The notes under the pieces: model-generated
The model's input: the letters and a program-made list of their open reading frames with translations, nothing else
What the model was told of the DNA's origin: nothing
The model's database searches: none
Source: Liolophura sinensis
Lineage: Eukaryota; Mollusca; Polyplacophora; Chitonida; Chitonidae
Length of the DNA stretch: 60,000 nucleotides
Reading direction: 5' to 3'
NCBI RefSeq assembly: GCF_032854445.1
Contig: NC_088295.1
Coordinates: forward strand, 70,896,028-70,956,027
In this document: one piece after another, positions 21,656 to 37,300 of the stretch
How positions within the stretch are numbered: position 1 is the stretch's first letter
How the letters are laid out: each line of letters opens with the position of its first letter
Program-made: the position numbers and the translations under genes

Positions 21656-22087
21656 AGCTACCCCATTTGGGTACAGAGCCTTGTGCTCGTCTTGATTCGT
21701 CAGGATATTTCTCAAGTATCTGCTGTAGTGCAAGTTTACTCTGGTTCTCTCCTCCCATAAACTTAAATGCATTATGATTAAATAGTGTTTCATAAAAAAT
21801 CAAAGAGGCCAACATGTACATGCATGTGCAAATGAAACTAGGACAATGCCATGTCAGTCATAACACACACCATGATTCCTAGAAAGCACAAGGATTTTTC
21901 ATAATTTCCATAAAGCGATGTTTGCACATAAACCAAATATGTCTGATTTATGTGTTTTTTTAATACTATACCTTAACTTAATGAGGTTCTTTTTGAGGTA
22001 CCACAATGCTCTTTTCACTCAGTGTCAGCTGTCATCATTGAGCCTGAGTCTACCCCATTTTAACTTTGGCTGTGGCTTACTGGATCA

Positions 22088-22270
22088 CTTTTTTCTCTGA
22101 AGACTGATTGATTGATTGATGTTTAAGCACAGTGCCCAATAATCCCCTGCTTATACGACAGCAGTCAGTGCCTGGAGTAAACCACAGCGAGTGCCAGCGC
22201 CCTGACAAACCTCTTGACCCAACCAAAAAACTAGTGCTGGATTTGAACATGTGACATCACTGATCAAGGA
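22088..22270 (-). mobile_element. Second SINE-like family, minus orientation
   Basis: Starts with tandem gattgatt, then tgtttaagcacagtgcc, ctggagtaaaccacagcg and ctggatttgaacatgtgacatc. The last resembles a degraded B-box-containing head. Related to 35285-35440. Confidence 0.5.
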
Positions 22271-25257
22271 CTTGACAATAACTGTGAACCTCCATGACCC
22301 ACAGAAGTCAAGTTTCTCCTTCAGATATAGCATTAGCACCACGATGTAGCATTTCTTGTTTTTCAAATGATACATCACTGAGGTAAAACTGTCATAAAAC
22401 TATTGTGTCTATCTTAAAACTATGTGTTTAATAAATACAATAACATGGGACGATAAAACTTTTGACATGCAAAATGCTCAAGAATAAGATTGTTTGAGAT
22501 GAAATCATTTATTAATGAATATGACTATTTCACTTGATTTGCTCACACAATGTTCATCATGACATTTAGCACCATGAGGCATAATATATGTATGCATTGT
22601 GCCTCTCTACAGCAAGCCATCTTTTATTTGTAGTAGTGATTTACACACACAGAAATGACCAAAACACACAATATGTGAAGAAGTGGAATACAGGCACGTG
22701 CTGAGAAAGCATAGATACTGAATGACTTGTATAAAACAATGATGGACAACACAACAATGGCAGACTTATCACTTAGTATTTCAATAATCCATATTTAATA
22801 CACAAAATCCAAATCAGGTACGTACTGTACATGTATGTATGAATCCTGAAATGTTACTATAACCAGGAGTTGCACTTAGACAAAGGAAGTGATCACCTGC
22901 CGCTAAGAAAATTTCATGCCTAATTTTCAAGTGACTGAACATACCATCTGTTTGAAGATTTTTACTGTTCTTACTCCGAGTATCACATCCTCATGCAGGT
23001 TTATCTATTCTCAGGTTCTTACCCCATTCTGATGTGAACAGGTAAAGTGAAGACTGTTATCATGAAAGAATATGCCTATCTTAAAAGTTAACAAACATAC
23101 ATGTAAGCCAAATGGGAAAATTAATCTCTCCCTTTCCAATTTGTAAGAGTAAAACACATTTCAACAAATCTATGCCGACAAACACTTAACATTTACAATG
23201 TACATGTACATATACATTACCACAATTCATGTATGTAAGGAAAGATTATGTAAAATGTTACACATAGATATATATATATATATATGCTAAAATAGCAACA
23301 TAAACATTTTTTTTTTTGAAAATTTGTTTACCCAACATGTATCAACATAAGCAACACAACAGCTACCTGTTCTTTTAACAGATACTTTCTCTTCTACTTT
23401 CTCTCTGATTCATATCAAATACATACACATGGTGATTTCAATAGCAATGTGCATTAGACATCTACATGCATAGCTGATGTATTCATGATTAAATGTATGT
23501 AATACCAATTATATGAGCAAAACACAAGGATAATCAAAATCTTATAGAGAGATGTGTATAATAGATGATGGTCAGAAGCTGATGCACTGAAAAGTCCTGA
23601 AGAGCTGATAAAAACTTTGACCATATGCTAACAGTGGCCCAGTCGCGCACACTGTTACAATGACAAAAAGTCAAGACACATGCTCACAAACGACAAAACG
23701 AAAATTATTCATTTACTGGCACCTGTATAAAAAATTTTAAAAACCATGCAGCAGCTTTAGAAAATGTAGCAATTTTGAAGGTAGCATCAGTTAAGTGGAA
23801 TTAGACATTACATGTCTTACATAAGATCCCCACAGTGACAATACCTTACTCAAAGGCTGCCCCAATTACATGTATTGATGCTATTTTCTTATCAACTTTA
23901 TGTTCTGAAAAATCACTGTACAGCCTACACTCACATCCTCATATAGGGTTACAGCCATGATTTCAAAATAAAGTTTAAACATTATTAATTTGTTTACATG
24001 CATGGAGTTACTAGTTAGTTCACTTATGGTAGTAAATTTATTACACATTGATGTTACCTGACTAGATATCTAACAAAATATACATGGACATGTATTATGT
24101 CGAGTGAACCTGAGGTACGACAATCTGCACCAAACTCTGATGTCATTATATTAACAATTTGAAATACAGTGAATGGTTACTGGTACACAATACAGAGCAT
24201 CTTCTATGTGATCAACCAAGAATGCCACAAAGGCACAACAGAGAACATGGCGTAACATGTCTTAATACCACAAGATACATTTTCAGCAAAGTTCTTTCAA
24301 AGAAATTGAAATTCATATACAGAACCATCTTTTAATTCAGCCCAGCATGTCATCTATGAATTATATACGTGTACATGTAATAGTACACCTGTAGGTCATA
24401 GCTACATGTAGAACAATTTACAAGTGCCTTCATATTCAGCTGGATGGATGGTAATTCTTTCAGTGACTGACTGATGAATGTACACGTACATGTACAAAAC
24501 TACAAACAAATACACAACGCAGAAGGAAACCAGGCCCAAAATCCAAAGCCATGGTAACACAACATATGATAGATCCAACAAAAGCCACGTAACTACAGCC
24601 TTTTGAGATGTTTAGAACAGACAAAGATAACCTACTGACATCAGGTACATGGGTGTTTAATAAAACTTTATCACAAATTGCTGCTGAAAATATCAAACGA
24701 AAAGGACATGCAATATTTTAATATCATATATACCATACGTACATGTAGCATGAAAAAGTCCATGCACGCAGAGTTTGAAATGTAAACTAAATGTAAGTAT
24801 ATAAAATGTTCAACTGACAAAGCATGCGAGTTGAGAGTACGTAGCAGGTTTTGCTCAAACAGCACAATTACTGTTCCACATTTACACAATCAGTGACTGA
24901 CCAATTCCTAAAATGCTGTTACTAGCAACAGCATCATCTCAAGATAAAATCTACAAAATAAAATGTGCACAAGCCTGCAGGATATGACCTGATCGAGGAG
25001 GCATCCCAAGTACAGTCCTGCTCTTCTTTTCACACATGGAATGCTGGAAGACATGTTAATCTACCCTACACATTTAGCTGTTTAATTACCAATATATATA
25101 TCTAGCAATCATAGCCAGAACACTTTGCTTGAGTTATCAAACACTTTCGTAAGCATGTATGTCCTTAATGCTTCTGTGACATAACCACCTCCTGTCCAGA
25201 TGGAACACTGGTGTAACAAGAAGAAGCCTCTACTTCAGGAGAATAACAGCTTGTGAC

Positions 25258-25335
25258 TTATTTTTGATTCAGCGGATCTAAATCCTCCAAGGAGAAGTCA
25301 TCTGTTCCAAAGGAAATCCCGCGACTGAAACCAGT
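25258..25335 (-). CDS. GULP1: GULP1 exon 13: C-terminus and stop
   Basis: 78 nt. It encodes [20 protein letters not shown], then PLNQK and TAA at 25258-25260. Ends similarly to vertebrate GULP1 (CLDPLDS). Confidence 0.92.
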   Translation of the reverse strand, partial: TGFSRGISFGTDDFSLEDLDPLNQK

Positions 25336-28300
25336 CTGAAAGAAAAAAAAAAACAATATTGTAGCACGCATACACAAGTAGCTTACTTCAGCTCTAAGAA
25401 AAATTTCAGAACTCAAATGTGTCTACTGTATGACTTCCAGAAGTCAACCAGTTCTTAAAGCCCACATAATTCAAAGCTTAATACAGCACTATTTCTGTTC
25501 ATTTAATTCAGGAAGATATTACGGAGACAAGGTACATGTATTAGTCTGCTACAATGACAGACATCCAGACATGCTCCAAAAGCCTGAAGATCCTTGTCAT
25601 TATATCCAAACTATTTATTTACTTCATGTGATTGGATTGAATTAGAGTTCGCCCCATACTCAAAAATTATGGTGGGAGAAAAACAGGCAGAGCCCGTGGG
25701 ATATCCACAACTATCCACAGGTTTCTGGCAGACCTTCGCACGTAAATCTGTCCCAGCAATTCTGGAAACACCACATGGACTAATATACTATATAATGTCC
25801 AAAAATTAATCAGCTCCTGTAGCCGTTATCATTAAGCACCAAACACAATTTTACTAAATTCAGAGGTATGTACATATTGTGCTGACCAGTCCAATTGTTT
25901 TCTACATCAAAATACTGACAAAGAACTGAGAAACCCCTAAAGTTGTCTGGTTCCCACTGTTCATATCATGCAGATCAGCCTACTAGTTCTGGGAGCATAC
26001 AGAGGACAACAGAGGCATCAGATGACTTCAGAGGACAAACACAATACGTCTCAACCTGGATAGTGGGGCATACATAATCAACAGCTACCTCTCTAATGTT
26101 TCCCAAAATACTACATTACTAGAGATACTACAGAACAAAGAATTAAACAAACATCTTCAATCTCAAAGCTACCCTACCTGTGTGTTGTGAATTTACTTTT
26201 ATACTTCCTAGTAGCATCATTATAATAATAAACAAACACTCTTATGGAGCCAAACATGTCTCCTACATATCGGTTTAAGCCATCATAATAATAGCTACTG
26301 GCATGCCAAAGTCCATGACAAAACAAAATTTGCTGTAATTTTGTTGAAAACAACTGAAACGAATAAAACTTGAACCTGTTCTGTAACCTGTTTCCGTGAA
26401 GCCATGTTACAAGTTCCGATTGAATATGATGATTTCATCCTTTTTGTTTAAATGGACGAAACGGTCTGAAACTTGTGACAAGCTTCAATTTAATACACAG
26501 CAAACTGTTTTGAAAAAAAAAAAACATAGTCCACATAAATATCCAAGTTCAAAATAGAGCAAAAATGGCCACAAGTTTAAAAATGGACTAAACCACTCGA
26601 TCTGTAAATCATCATGACAAAGCCACACACCAGATCAATTCAATACAATGAAGCATTCTGAAAGTACACAAAACTGATTACTGACAGACAAGATGTAAGC
26701 TTATAGTCCTCATCTGAGCTGTCATAGGGCTAATTTCAACTGAGGCTAATCTGTTTGACAATCATAAACTGGAAAAAGCTAGACACACTGGTGAATACAT
26801 GTAGAAACATATGTACCTGTAAATCCATCAGCTCATTGTCAACATTCTGGATGGCCACATCAAGCTCTTGGGGATTTTTTGTTGGTGTAAAAGCTCCCAT
26901 ACCAAATGGGTCATCATAGGCAGCTGGGGAGGCTGTAGCGCCTTGAACTGTGAAGGAGATTTAAAGATCAGTTAAATCAGGTGCAAGAGGCAAACAACTG
27001 TCATAAAGTATTACTTTTGGTACGGAGACTTGGTGCATTTTTCCAGTAGGATATCATCATACCTTCCAAACAAAGGTCAAAGTGCCATCCTAAGATCAAC
27101 TGACATCTCAGAATCAGGAACTTAGAATTGGTAGCAAGGCTACCAAAGGGCTTGCCTGTATGAGACACATGAATGCAAAACTTCTTGCAAACACTCAATG
27201 CATAAAGAATCCAAGTCCTGAATTTGGTAATTTACGATAATTAATACTATCACAGAGCATCGGCGCTGGAACATTCCCCTTCCACCATTGTGCTTCATAT
27301 GCATGTAAAACTTCAGGTCAATACATACAATACTTTTAAAGATACCAACCCTAAAGGTTTGTTTAACAGTGATTCTAATACATAATATATAAGTCAAAAA
27401 TTCAGTAATTTACGGTACTTAATACATACACATGGAATCAATATGGAATACTTCCCCCTCCCCTACTCATGCTATTCTCCTCTACATGTGTGCAAACCCT
27501 GAGCTCAATGCATGTAGTACTTTTTAAGATACCACCCCTAACATTTTGTTTTAACATTTAACACTTCACATTTCTATTATTGGATGCCGACACTGACACC
27601 AATGCTCAGGGCACAACATCAGCTATGCCCGTGCTTTATACAAGCCAGCTAAAAATAGGCAACTTAGTCATTGGTGAAATTTTTTGCCAGTGGTACCACA
27701 AAATTACTACACTGTGCATCAATGGTGAATAATCAAATAAATCATTTCCTACTTTTAAGTCAGCAACTTAAGTCTATAAATCTGAATCTGAATGAATAAT
27801 TGAAGAAAATCAATGAAAAAAATTTAGCCAAAAAATCTGTTATCATTTATCACCATTACTATGTGAAAACACAGATAAGAACAAATAGCAAAGAAAGAAA
27901 AGAAACTAGTACTAATACATACCTGTAGGTGGGATGCGATGAAAGGGATTTGTTGAATGTGGAGGGGAGACGGGTGACTGAATACTGCCCGTACTCTGAG
28001 CTCGTAGCTTTACTGATGCAGGAGGGGGTGATACTGAAAATATATTACCAAACACATAAGCCTAATGTATTGTACATTTCTTTCCAGCTACTGGCTCTTC
28101 TGTAGGTTATGCCAAAAATTTCTCCAGTGTTGCCTTTGTATGTACATAAGTAAGCCCCAGTTGCTCATTTTTTTTTTTTTTTTTACAGTTGGTGTTTAAT
28201 GCCTTCCTCAACAACTTTTTTTGTTCTCTTTGCAGCAATATGATTTGTGGGTGAAGAAACCAGTGTGCCAGGAAAAGCCATACAAAACTCGCCGTCAAAA

Positions 28301-31300
28301 CAGGAACAACTGGATTTATAGACAAACTTCAGCTAAATGAGCGTGTAGCAAAGCACCATTGCATGTCTGAATACATCTGAGCAAAATTAATTTTTTAAAA
28401 ATTTAGAAAGAATCAGCATTTAATACAAAAATAATTCACATCAATACATGTTATACAGCACTGAGCCCCAAAGAAATAGGTGCATCAATATCTAATTAGA
28501 ACAAATTCCTTATAAATAAAAAGAAAAACGCATGCAGTAAGATTTTAAGGAAAATACATACATGTACATGTATGAGTGTGGAACACACATACTAAAACAC
28601 ACACACTAAACAGACTGACAAGGATAGGGTATCCGTAACAATTAAACAGAAATTTTCTAAAATGGACCCTGAGCCAGAATGATTGAATTACTTACTTAGT
28701 GGAGCTGGAGAATGCTGGTGGTTTGTTCCATTAGTTTGTGCAACAGTAAAGTTGTCATCAAATACCAGATTTTCCAGCCTTCTTCCCACTGCAGGCTTTG
28801 AAGATGCTGGGGTCTAAAAATGACAAAACATATGGACAATTTATAGGAAATTAATTTGTAGTTCTGTATCTGTGTTACTCACCTTAAAGTGAACAAATTA
28901 ATGTATTTCTGGGAGATGTATTATTAATTACTCTTCTTGGATTTGGATGAAATGTTGTGCTCGGCCAAGCTGTTGAATGTTGGTGGTGATCAAGATTTTG
29001 ATTTAGATACAGGAATGTTTTTGCTGATTCTTTACCATTGTGAAATAGGCCACCAATACACACTACCACTACGCAATGTGGGGATAATATGCAGGGTGAC
29101 ATACGCGCTCTCAGATAATCTTTTACTAATAATTTATTCAGACAACATAAAATTTGATATTTTCAACCCTTTTGCTAAATATTTTTTAAGTAAACAGCCA
29201 TAAATAATTGTCAAAACTATTGATGTCTGAAAAAAAATGACCTTCCTCATGTTTCACTTACCTGAGGACTTACTGGAGACTGCGGAAGGCGGGAATTATT
29301 GATACTTGTAGAGTTGTTGTTGTTGTTGGTACTAGTACTGCGAATAGCAGTCAGGTCTGCTATCTGGAAGATATACATGTACACATCTTTCTTTTATTTT
29401 CTTGAAAAAAATCATTCATTTCATCTATGTTACAATTTTGCACCTAAATTTATATTTCAGACTATTGCACTCAATCAAGCAAGAGATCCATAATATTGGG
29501 TGATGTCTAACTTTCTTCTCATAAGAGTATTGTCCCTTTCATATTCTGCCTTAATATGTTGCATTGGTAGTTAAAGAGCTGTTCCAGTTCCAAAGCCTTG
29601 GTGTTTTAATTGAATTACATGACAAGGATCTACACAATCTGGAACCCTATCAAAATGGTAACAGATTTGAGAGCCTGAGTATTTGCAGAGTATCACGTCT
29701 TCCTGGACGTTCTTGGTTCTTGGACATAAAATAAAATTTCTCTGTTGCTTTCACTTCTGCCTTATGTTATATTAGACAAGAATAAGTGCTGTCATCCACT
29801 CATGACATATAGCCATAGCTTCATTCCAGCAAAATTGTGCAGAAATTATATGTAGCCTACCTTTCAAGGATACAACAATTGTACCAAATGAATGGTGTTA
29901 TGCATCATAAACCTTTTTTGGACATTGCTGTCAGTTCTGTTACATAGCGCTACTGCATATAATTGTAACAATTTAGTCTAATCATCTTGAAACTGGAATA
30001 GGTCTTCGAATGAGGAAAGGTGTATGTTTGTTCTTCTGTAAGCCATATATTTTCCCCAATTTTACATTTTCATACGTAACTATTTCATCAGTAAGGCATC
30101 TAAAATTAGGAATGCTGACATGAAACTTACATTATTGGCCTGCTTGTACTGCTCAAGATCTGATCGGTCCTTCAACTGTGATATCTCTGTAATTCTTTTT
30201 TTCAGCTGTTCATTCTCCTGCTGAAGAGTCTGGACCTAAACAAAACAAAACATAATGTTAAATGATTAAAATGCAAATATTACTGTGTGAAATAAATCTT
30301 AAAGTTGTGAACTTTAAGAAAGACACCACCAAATACCATATTAATGCAAGAGTGTAATTATGCTTTGGAGACACCGCAAGAATTTTAAAATTTGTGAAAT
30401 AACAAAAGATGTTGCTATAACATGTCAGGTCCTTGTGAACCACTCTGTTGACATTTACAGTCATTTCCCAATATTATGCATTTGTAAGTCGTTTTTACAT
30501 GTAGCAAAATAGGCAGGTATTCTGTAATTATCCTGGTTGTTGTAGATAGTCATGGGTTTTACCTGAATCTATTAAGCTTAGTGAAATTCTTCAGTACAGT
30601 AATCAGAAGAACAGCCAGTAATGTTGCCAGGAATGCATCGTGCACCCCTGACATACTAAAACGCTGAAGTAAACTCACAATCAACACATCCTGGGGATGC
30701 ACTCAATTTTTCTACCTGAGCAATAACACTATATTATGAACAACAAATCTGTGTCGAAATCATAAAAATAAACAGGAAAAACCTTTCTCTCCACCAACTG
30801 ACAGGGTTATATCTTGAGAGTTTTATTTCATGTGATTTCATTGTCATATAAGGTTCTTAAATTATATAGCTTGCACAATTTTTCCCTCAGCCATGATATG
30901 ATTTGGAAATGTGTTTTGACAGTAAATGCAACTGGCAAAGTATGAGACAAGCACATTGCGAAGTGAAAAGATTTGAATCACAAAAGCACAGTGCATGTAT
31001 CTTGCATAGAAGACATCCTGTGTTTATAGTTTCAACCATCAACCAATCCAAATCATTATTAACATCAAACATGAGTTTACTCCCTTGATATGGCAATTTG
31101 CCAAAAAGAAAAAACCCACAATCGATTTTGGGACCGACTAAATATCCACTTATTTAAACTCAAATGGCCACAATGATAGCCTATTGACGCCAATGCATAG
31201 CTAAGTCCACAACAGAACAAAAATGTCTACAATGTTGTTGAAAATGGACAAACAGCCCGGAACTCAGCTTGGTCTGTAACTTGTCATTGTGAAGCTATGT

Positions 31301-34300
31301 ATCAAGTCCACAAAAATGCTGAAGTCCAAATTTGGACAAAACAGGCATAATTTTGTTCAAACTGGATGTAAAGGTCTGAATCTCAAACCTTATCCATAAC
31401 TTATTATGCTGATTAACACATGTATTAAAGCTCAAATCAATGCCATGAACAATTTTGAAAAAACAATCTGCAATCTTTTCAAGAAAAAAGAAAAAAAAAA
31501 ATTTTGTCCATAGGGGTCCTGACTCAGATTTGACATGTAACTTGTTATCATGAAGCCAAGCTCTAATCAATTACCTTTCGAAAAAAAGTCTTGTGAATTC
31601 CAAAATGGTTGTTTGGTATAACATGCTCTCCTTTAAACTGAATATCAAGTACAGATAACATTAGTTTTGCTTAATATACATGCCAATCGTAGCTACCTTT
31701 TTCTGTAAGAGCAAATGTTGTTTCTTCTGGTCCATGTCCTTGCCAGAGCTCTCTAAAAAGCGACGGTAAGCCAAATCAAAGGCTTGTCCCACAGTCAATG
31801 TGATCTCTTCTGCCTGAAATATCATAACGTATAGAACATCTGTATAATAAATTCTGCAAACGTTTTTTACAATATTTGTTCAAACGAATCTGCTCCCACA
31901 AATAGTAGGTAAAAGAAATTCACGGTGATAATATTTTATGTTTTCATTCTCATAAACCTTCATTACACACTCCGGGGCCTCCGTGGCTCAGTCGGTTAGC
32001 GTGCTAGCGCAGCGTAATGACCCAGGAGCCTCTCACCAATGCGATGGCTGTGAGTTCAAGTCCGGCCGTAAGTGGGAAGGTCTGTCAGCAACCTGCGGAT
32101 GGTTGTGGGTTTCCCCCGGGGCTGCGCCAGGTTTCCAACAACCATAATGCTGGCCGCCGTCGTATAAGTGAAATATTCTTGAGTACGGCGTAAATCACCA
32201 ATCAAATAAATAAATCAAATAAATCATTACACACAGTTTTGTAAAAATTATCTCCCTTGATGTTGAATATTCATGCATAAGTACTTGTCCACACGGACTA
32301 GATGAGTTAATATTGGTTTTGCATTATTTCCATAAGAAAAGGATAAAATATTCATACATACTGTAAATTCATGAAAACTTACATCACCTATTATAAATAT
32401 AATACATGTATATAATGTTTCAACACAATAACTCTTGTTTTCCCATAGAGACTTTAAGCTCTATCGTATTCTGTGATCATTTTGGTTTAAGTATAAGTTG
32501 CCTCCCTTGACACTGAATTCCAGGTGCATAAGCACATTTGACAGGTGAAGAGGGTAAAAATAACATTACTTGTACACTATTTCCGTAAGACAGTCATCAG
32601 ATCATAATCCATACTGAAATTACATGTTAACTAATACCACTTACCATTTGTACATGTATATAGCCTTAAGATTCAACAAAAGGATATAATTATTATACAG
32701 TAAATGACCAAGACTTTCATGGAATTTTTCACCTTCAGCCTTATGTTACATCAGACGAGAATATGTGCTGCAATCCATTCGTGATATATAGCCATAGCTA
32801 CATTCCAGCAAAATTGTACAGAAATTATGTGTAGCCTGCCAAAGACTTTTCGAGGATACAACAACTATGCCAACTGTACATGTACATGCATATTCCCATA
32901 TGATTCAACAAATTAATACAATAAAAGTACCCACAATTTCATGGAATTTTTTCACTTTCTGCCTTTCACATTTCTGTTCTACAAACTGTTGTACAGAACG
33001 TGGGTTGGTGAAAATTTTCTTTGAAATTTTATGTCATTTCCTGTTAATCATACATGCAAATAATTTCACATGTTTTAATACAAACTCAGTAGAGCAGAGC
33101 TCTATTTAGTAGATCAGAGAATGTAAAATTCCACGAAATAATAGGCGATTTACTGTAGTCATTTTAGCGAACAAACTAGCGAACAAACTACTTACACATT
33201 TCTCACTGTCAAAAACATAACAGAAGTGCTTGCTGCTGTCTCCAGCCTTGGCAATAAATGTGAACATCCTCTTGTCAGCCTTGTCATCAGCACAGTAGGA
33301 TATTCTGTGTAAGGGATACTGGTGCATAATCACCTACATAGACAAAAGTAGCATGTTCAATTTTTTTCCCAGCAAACAATCAATGAAATATTCAGTCTTC
33401 AACCTTTTAATCTGCTGAAAGGCAAGTTTGTAAGGAATATATTTATTATATTACTTTGATATGCAAAGTGGTTTAACACACAAACTAATGCTTGATAAGC
33501 CAGCTGCTAAGCTTTTATGTCACACAGGTGGCAAACACATGCATTTGACTTTTTCAAATAAAATCGAGAACACCTGACCATTCTTGACATCCCAAATTCT
33601 ATCTCCAGATAAGCCTATAAAAAATCTGAAAAACTTAAAACCACTAAATACATTAAACCTTGCTTTCATGGTGATTAAAAAAAAACAGTAACATGTAGAG
33701 GTGCAGCTGATTTGAGTGCTAATGGCCTGTTGCTGTAATTTGTCAGCTCCAAATATTACAACAGTGTACACGTAAGGCTAGCTTGTGATAGCAGGTCAGA
33801 CTCATTTGTGGCATACTTATTGAGCTGCCTCACTGGAATGAGGTGCCCAGGACACCTGAAATGCTATCCCACCCAGCCACATTATACTGACACCTAGTCA
33901 TCATCCTTTACTTGGCCTGCCACAGAATATTTGCTTAACATGTATTATTATGTTGCACCACAAAATACAATCTACAAATCTCTTTCTTTTACACTAAGAG
34001 CATTTAAATGATCTGTTTTTCCGATTCATCACTGAAGCAAAATTGTTTTGTCCATAGTGTGTATATTCCAGGCCTACATGTAGGTGGTGTTCATTAATGC
34101 TTAATACAACACAAAAATACAGCCATTATTTAATGACTAACCTTGTTTTTAGGGTCTTGTATAGTAACTCCATCTGCAGAGATGGTCAGCTCTACCTTTG
34201 GTGGCTTTTGGCCTTCAGCTTTACGAATGTGTCGAGAGAACTACAATTATGACAACATTGGCATAACAGTTCAGCTTTCAGTACTAAAACAAATTACTAG

Positions 34301-37300
34301 CACAATCAGTTTTATATTTAAAATACATATCTGTATCAGTTACAAAAGCTACCAAAGAATTTTAACATCTGCATAGTTACAATACAAATGGAACAGTAGA
34401 AAGTACTAAAACATGCATGTACTTTGTGGGGAAAATTATTTAGGATCTACTGCAAAAGTTCTATTCTGTAAACTGTCACTGACCTTCATTTTCCTAATGG
34501 CATCTCGGACAACATCTGTGCCCTTAGGTTGTTCAACTTCTGTTTCCCCCAAAAACTGTAATCACATATAACAGATTCTACATGTACATGAATATCGAAA
34601 TTAAGGGTATATATCATTCTTAATTATGTATAGATTACTGTTATTACAAGATCATGGTATCATTTCCATTGACCTGTTAATGAAATGACACAAACTACAT
34701 GTGAATACCTTTACATAATAATGAGTAAAAAAACACAAGGGTATAAATGTACACTGAATATATATATCTTATGATAACAAAAAATGTGCAAGTAATAAAA
34801 CCATAGCACATTTTTTCCCTCCCCAAAAAATTAATGGCAAATTATGAAATGAGAATTCAGATGTTTTAATTAGACTTTTATGTATCTAACATGGCAAAAA
34901 AACAACGAATATATGTTTTGTTGGTTTGACATAAACCTTTCACAAACGTAAGGGTACAAAAGCTGACTTTTGAAAAAAGAACACCAGACAATGACAGAGA
35001 AACATCCACTGACCTTGACATTGTAGACAATGTGACCCTTAACCAGGGAGTCTGGTGGGTGGACCCACTGTTTGTTCACTGAAGTAGAAAACAATAGCAC
35101 AAGAATAAACATATGGTTTACACCATTCCTCTTCTAGATCCTCATACATATAACCAAAAAACATGCGAGTATTGGGAGAGCATTTTGTGACAACCCACCA
35201 GCCATCTCATGGATATTATAGAGGATTTTTTGCAATTGCAAAATACTTCATTTTTTGTCTGCTATTCATCTCCTGGACTGATGTTTTGTTTATTTAATTG
35301 GTGTTTAAAGCAGTACTCCAGGATTTTTGCCCTATACAAAGGTAGTCAGGTTTATTGGTGGAGGACACCAGAGTGCCTGGAGGAAACCACAACACTTGGC
35401 AAATTTCCACACTTAAAGCCTCAGTCGAAGCATTAAGAGCTTGACTTAACCCCCCCCCCTCCCAAATCCTTTGATCAAGGGCTTGTAAGACAGTCCATTA
35501 ACCATATGATCCAGCAACAGCCCTTTGAAATTTTTAACAAGTACATGTAGCTTATTAAAAAGACTGTCCTTGTTATCTGAAAAACAGTCCTGACTCAATA
35601 AATTAAACATGGCAGGCAGTACGCAATCATTTTTACTGGTTGTTTGACTGCTATTGCAAACGGTCCATTTCTCAAATAGCTGTGCTGCTTGGGAGATAAC
35701 ATTAAATACACCCAGTGAAGCCCTGAGATAACATGTACTTGACCCATGCATCACAGACAAGGGCAGACTGCAGTTTACATAAAGCTTCAAACCAAAGACA
35801 ATTTTTGCCTCTGACCGCTTTACATCAGAAAACTAACTAACATGTCATTCAGAGTACATCTACATGACATGTAGACGTGCATGTGTATATATAGAAAAGT
35901 AGCAGATTTAGAGAACCTGTTTTGTAACGCGCAAGCTCAAGAGTCATGTGTTCCAGTCTGGGTTGGCTACAAATAACTTTACAACAATTATTTGAACACC
36001 AACATAAAATTTATATAAACTTTTAAATACTTGACATCAAAGAAAACATCAGTCCCCCCAGCTTAACTTTACTTTTTGTAATTTTTCTTCAATACACCTT
36101 AGTGATAAGTGCATACAAATTTTCCTGTACAGAAAAAAAATTGGAGTCATCTTACCAAAAAGAGTTTAACATATTAATGTCTAATATAGACACATCAGCT
36201 GTTGTGCATGCTATAAATGTACTGAATACAAAGAATGACTACAAATAGCAGTCATAAAAAAGTTCACATCCCCCTTTCTTACATCTGCTTGATACCATAC
36301 GATACGAGTGAGTCAAAGAGTGCATTTACAGGTACATCACTGGTCTAAAACGGTCAGATAACCAGGTAAAGCTTTCTACGCTGTAAATGTACATGAGTAA
36401 AGGAGCATTCAGGACTGATCTCAGAAAACTAACATACATGGGAGCAAAAAAACTGGCACCAGCTTTATTTGAACTTACAGCTTCAATACTAATGCAAAGA
36501 GGCATTGAAAGATCTATCTGGGGTTTAACTATCTGGTATAAGGGCCAAATAACTTTTTATGATTCATACATACACATATAAGTCACTCTAGCCCAAGAAA
36601 CAATTTGTAAAATTATATATTTAAAATTTATATACTATCCCACCAATGATTCACCTTATGATTGTCATGCAATCTGTCAGTTCCATGTTTGGCCATGGTT
36701 TGGTCAGAATTAACTCTGTTCTTCTATCTACCTTATCTTCTATGTTACAATGTGCCTGATTATGCAATATGTGGAAACACTGCATCCAATAAGTTCATTT
36801 TGCATGATTACGCCATTACTAAAATACAACATCCATATAAAAGAACAGACCGGTAATAGCTTGACACCAACAGACAATAAGTTTATCTCTTTGTCACTGA
36901 ATGGGGTGACATGCTTTCTATGATATCTCAGATTAAGAAGCATGTGCATCCTGTATGAAATGTATCATGTGATAGCAAACTTTGGACGTCCTACCTAACA
37001 CCCTACACAACAAGGTTTCAATGACCTACATCTAATTTTTGGAATCATTTAGGGCCATAGATACTGTACACATGTCAATTTAGATTTGTAAACTGTCATC
37101 TCTACATCATGGCTTTGGCGATTCTATCACAGACAACTGTCTACTGAACAAATTTTGACAATGTACATGTAGTATATGAGTTCAAGTTTTAAAATCCTTA
37201 ACCACTCCAGCAGCAAAAACAATATGGTTTTGTTCAAAGTAAGTTTTCCATTGTGACATGCACACCCCAAAGCTACTTTTCCCTATACTTATATCCTACA

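Larger units (their letters stand above)
20806..25257. other. Intergenic / probable GULP1 3' UTR
   Basis: No gene recognised. Holds SINE copies at 21502-21655 and 22088-22270, a short (TA)n run near 23270, and many acatgtac motifs. Minus-strand AATAAA candidates occur at 24037-24042, 22623-22628 and 22508-22513, any of which could end the GULP1 transcript. Confidence 0.5.
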
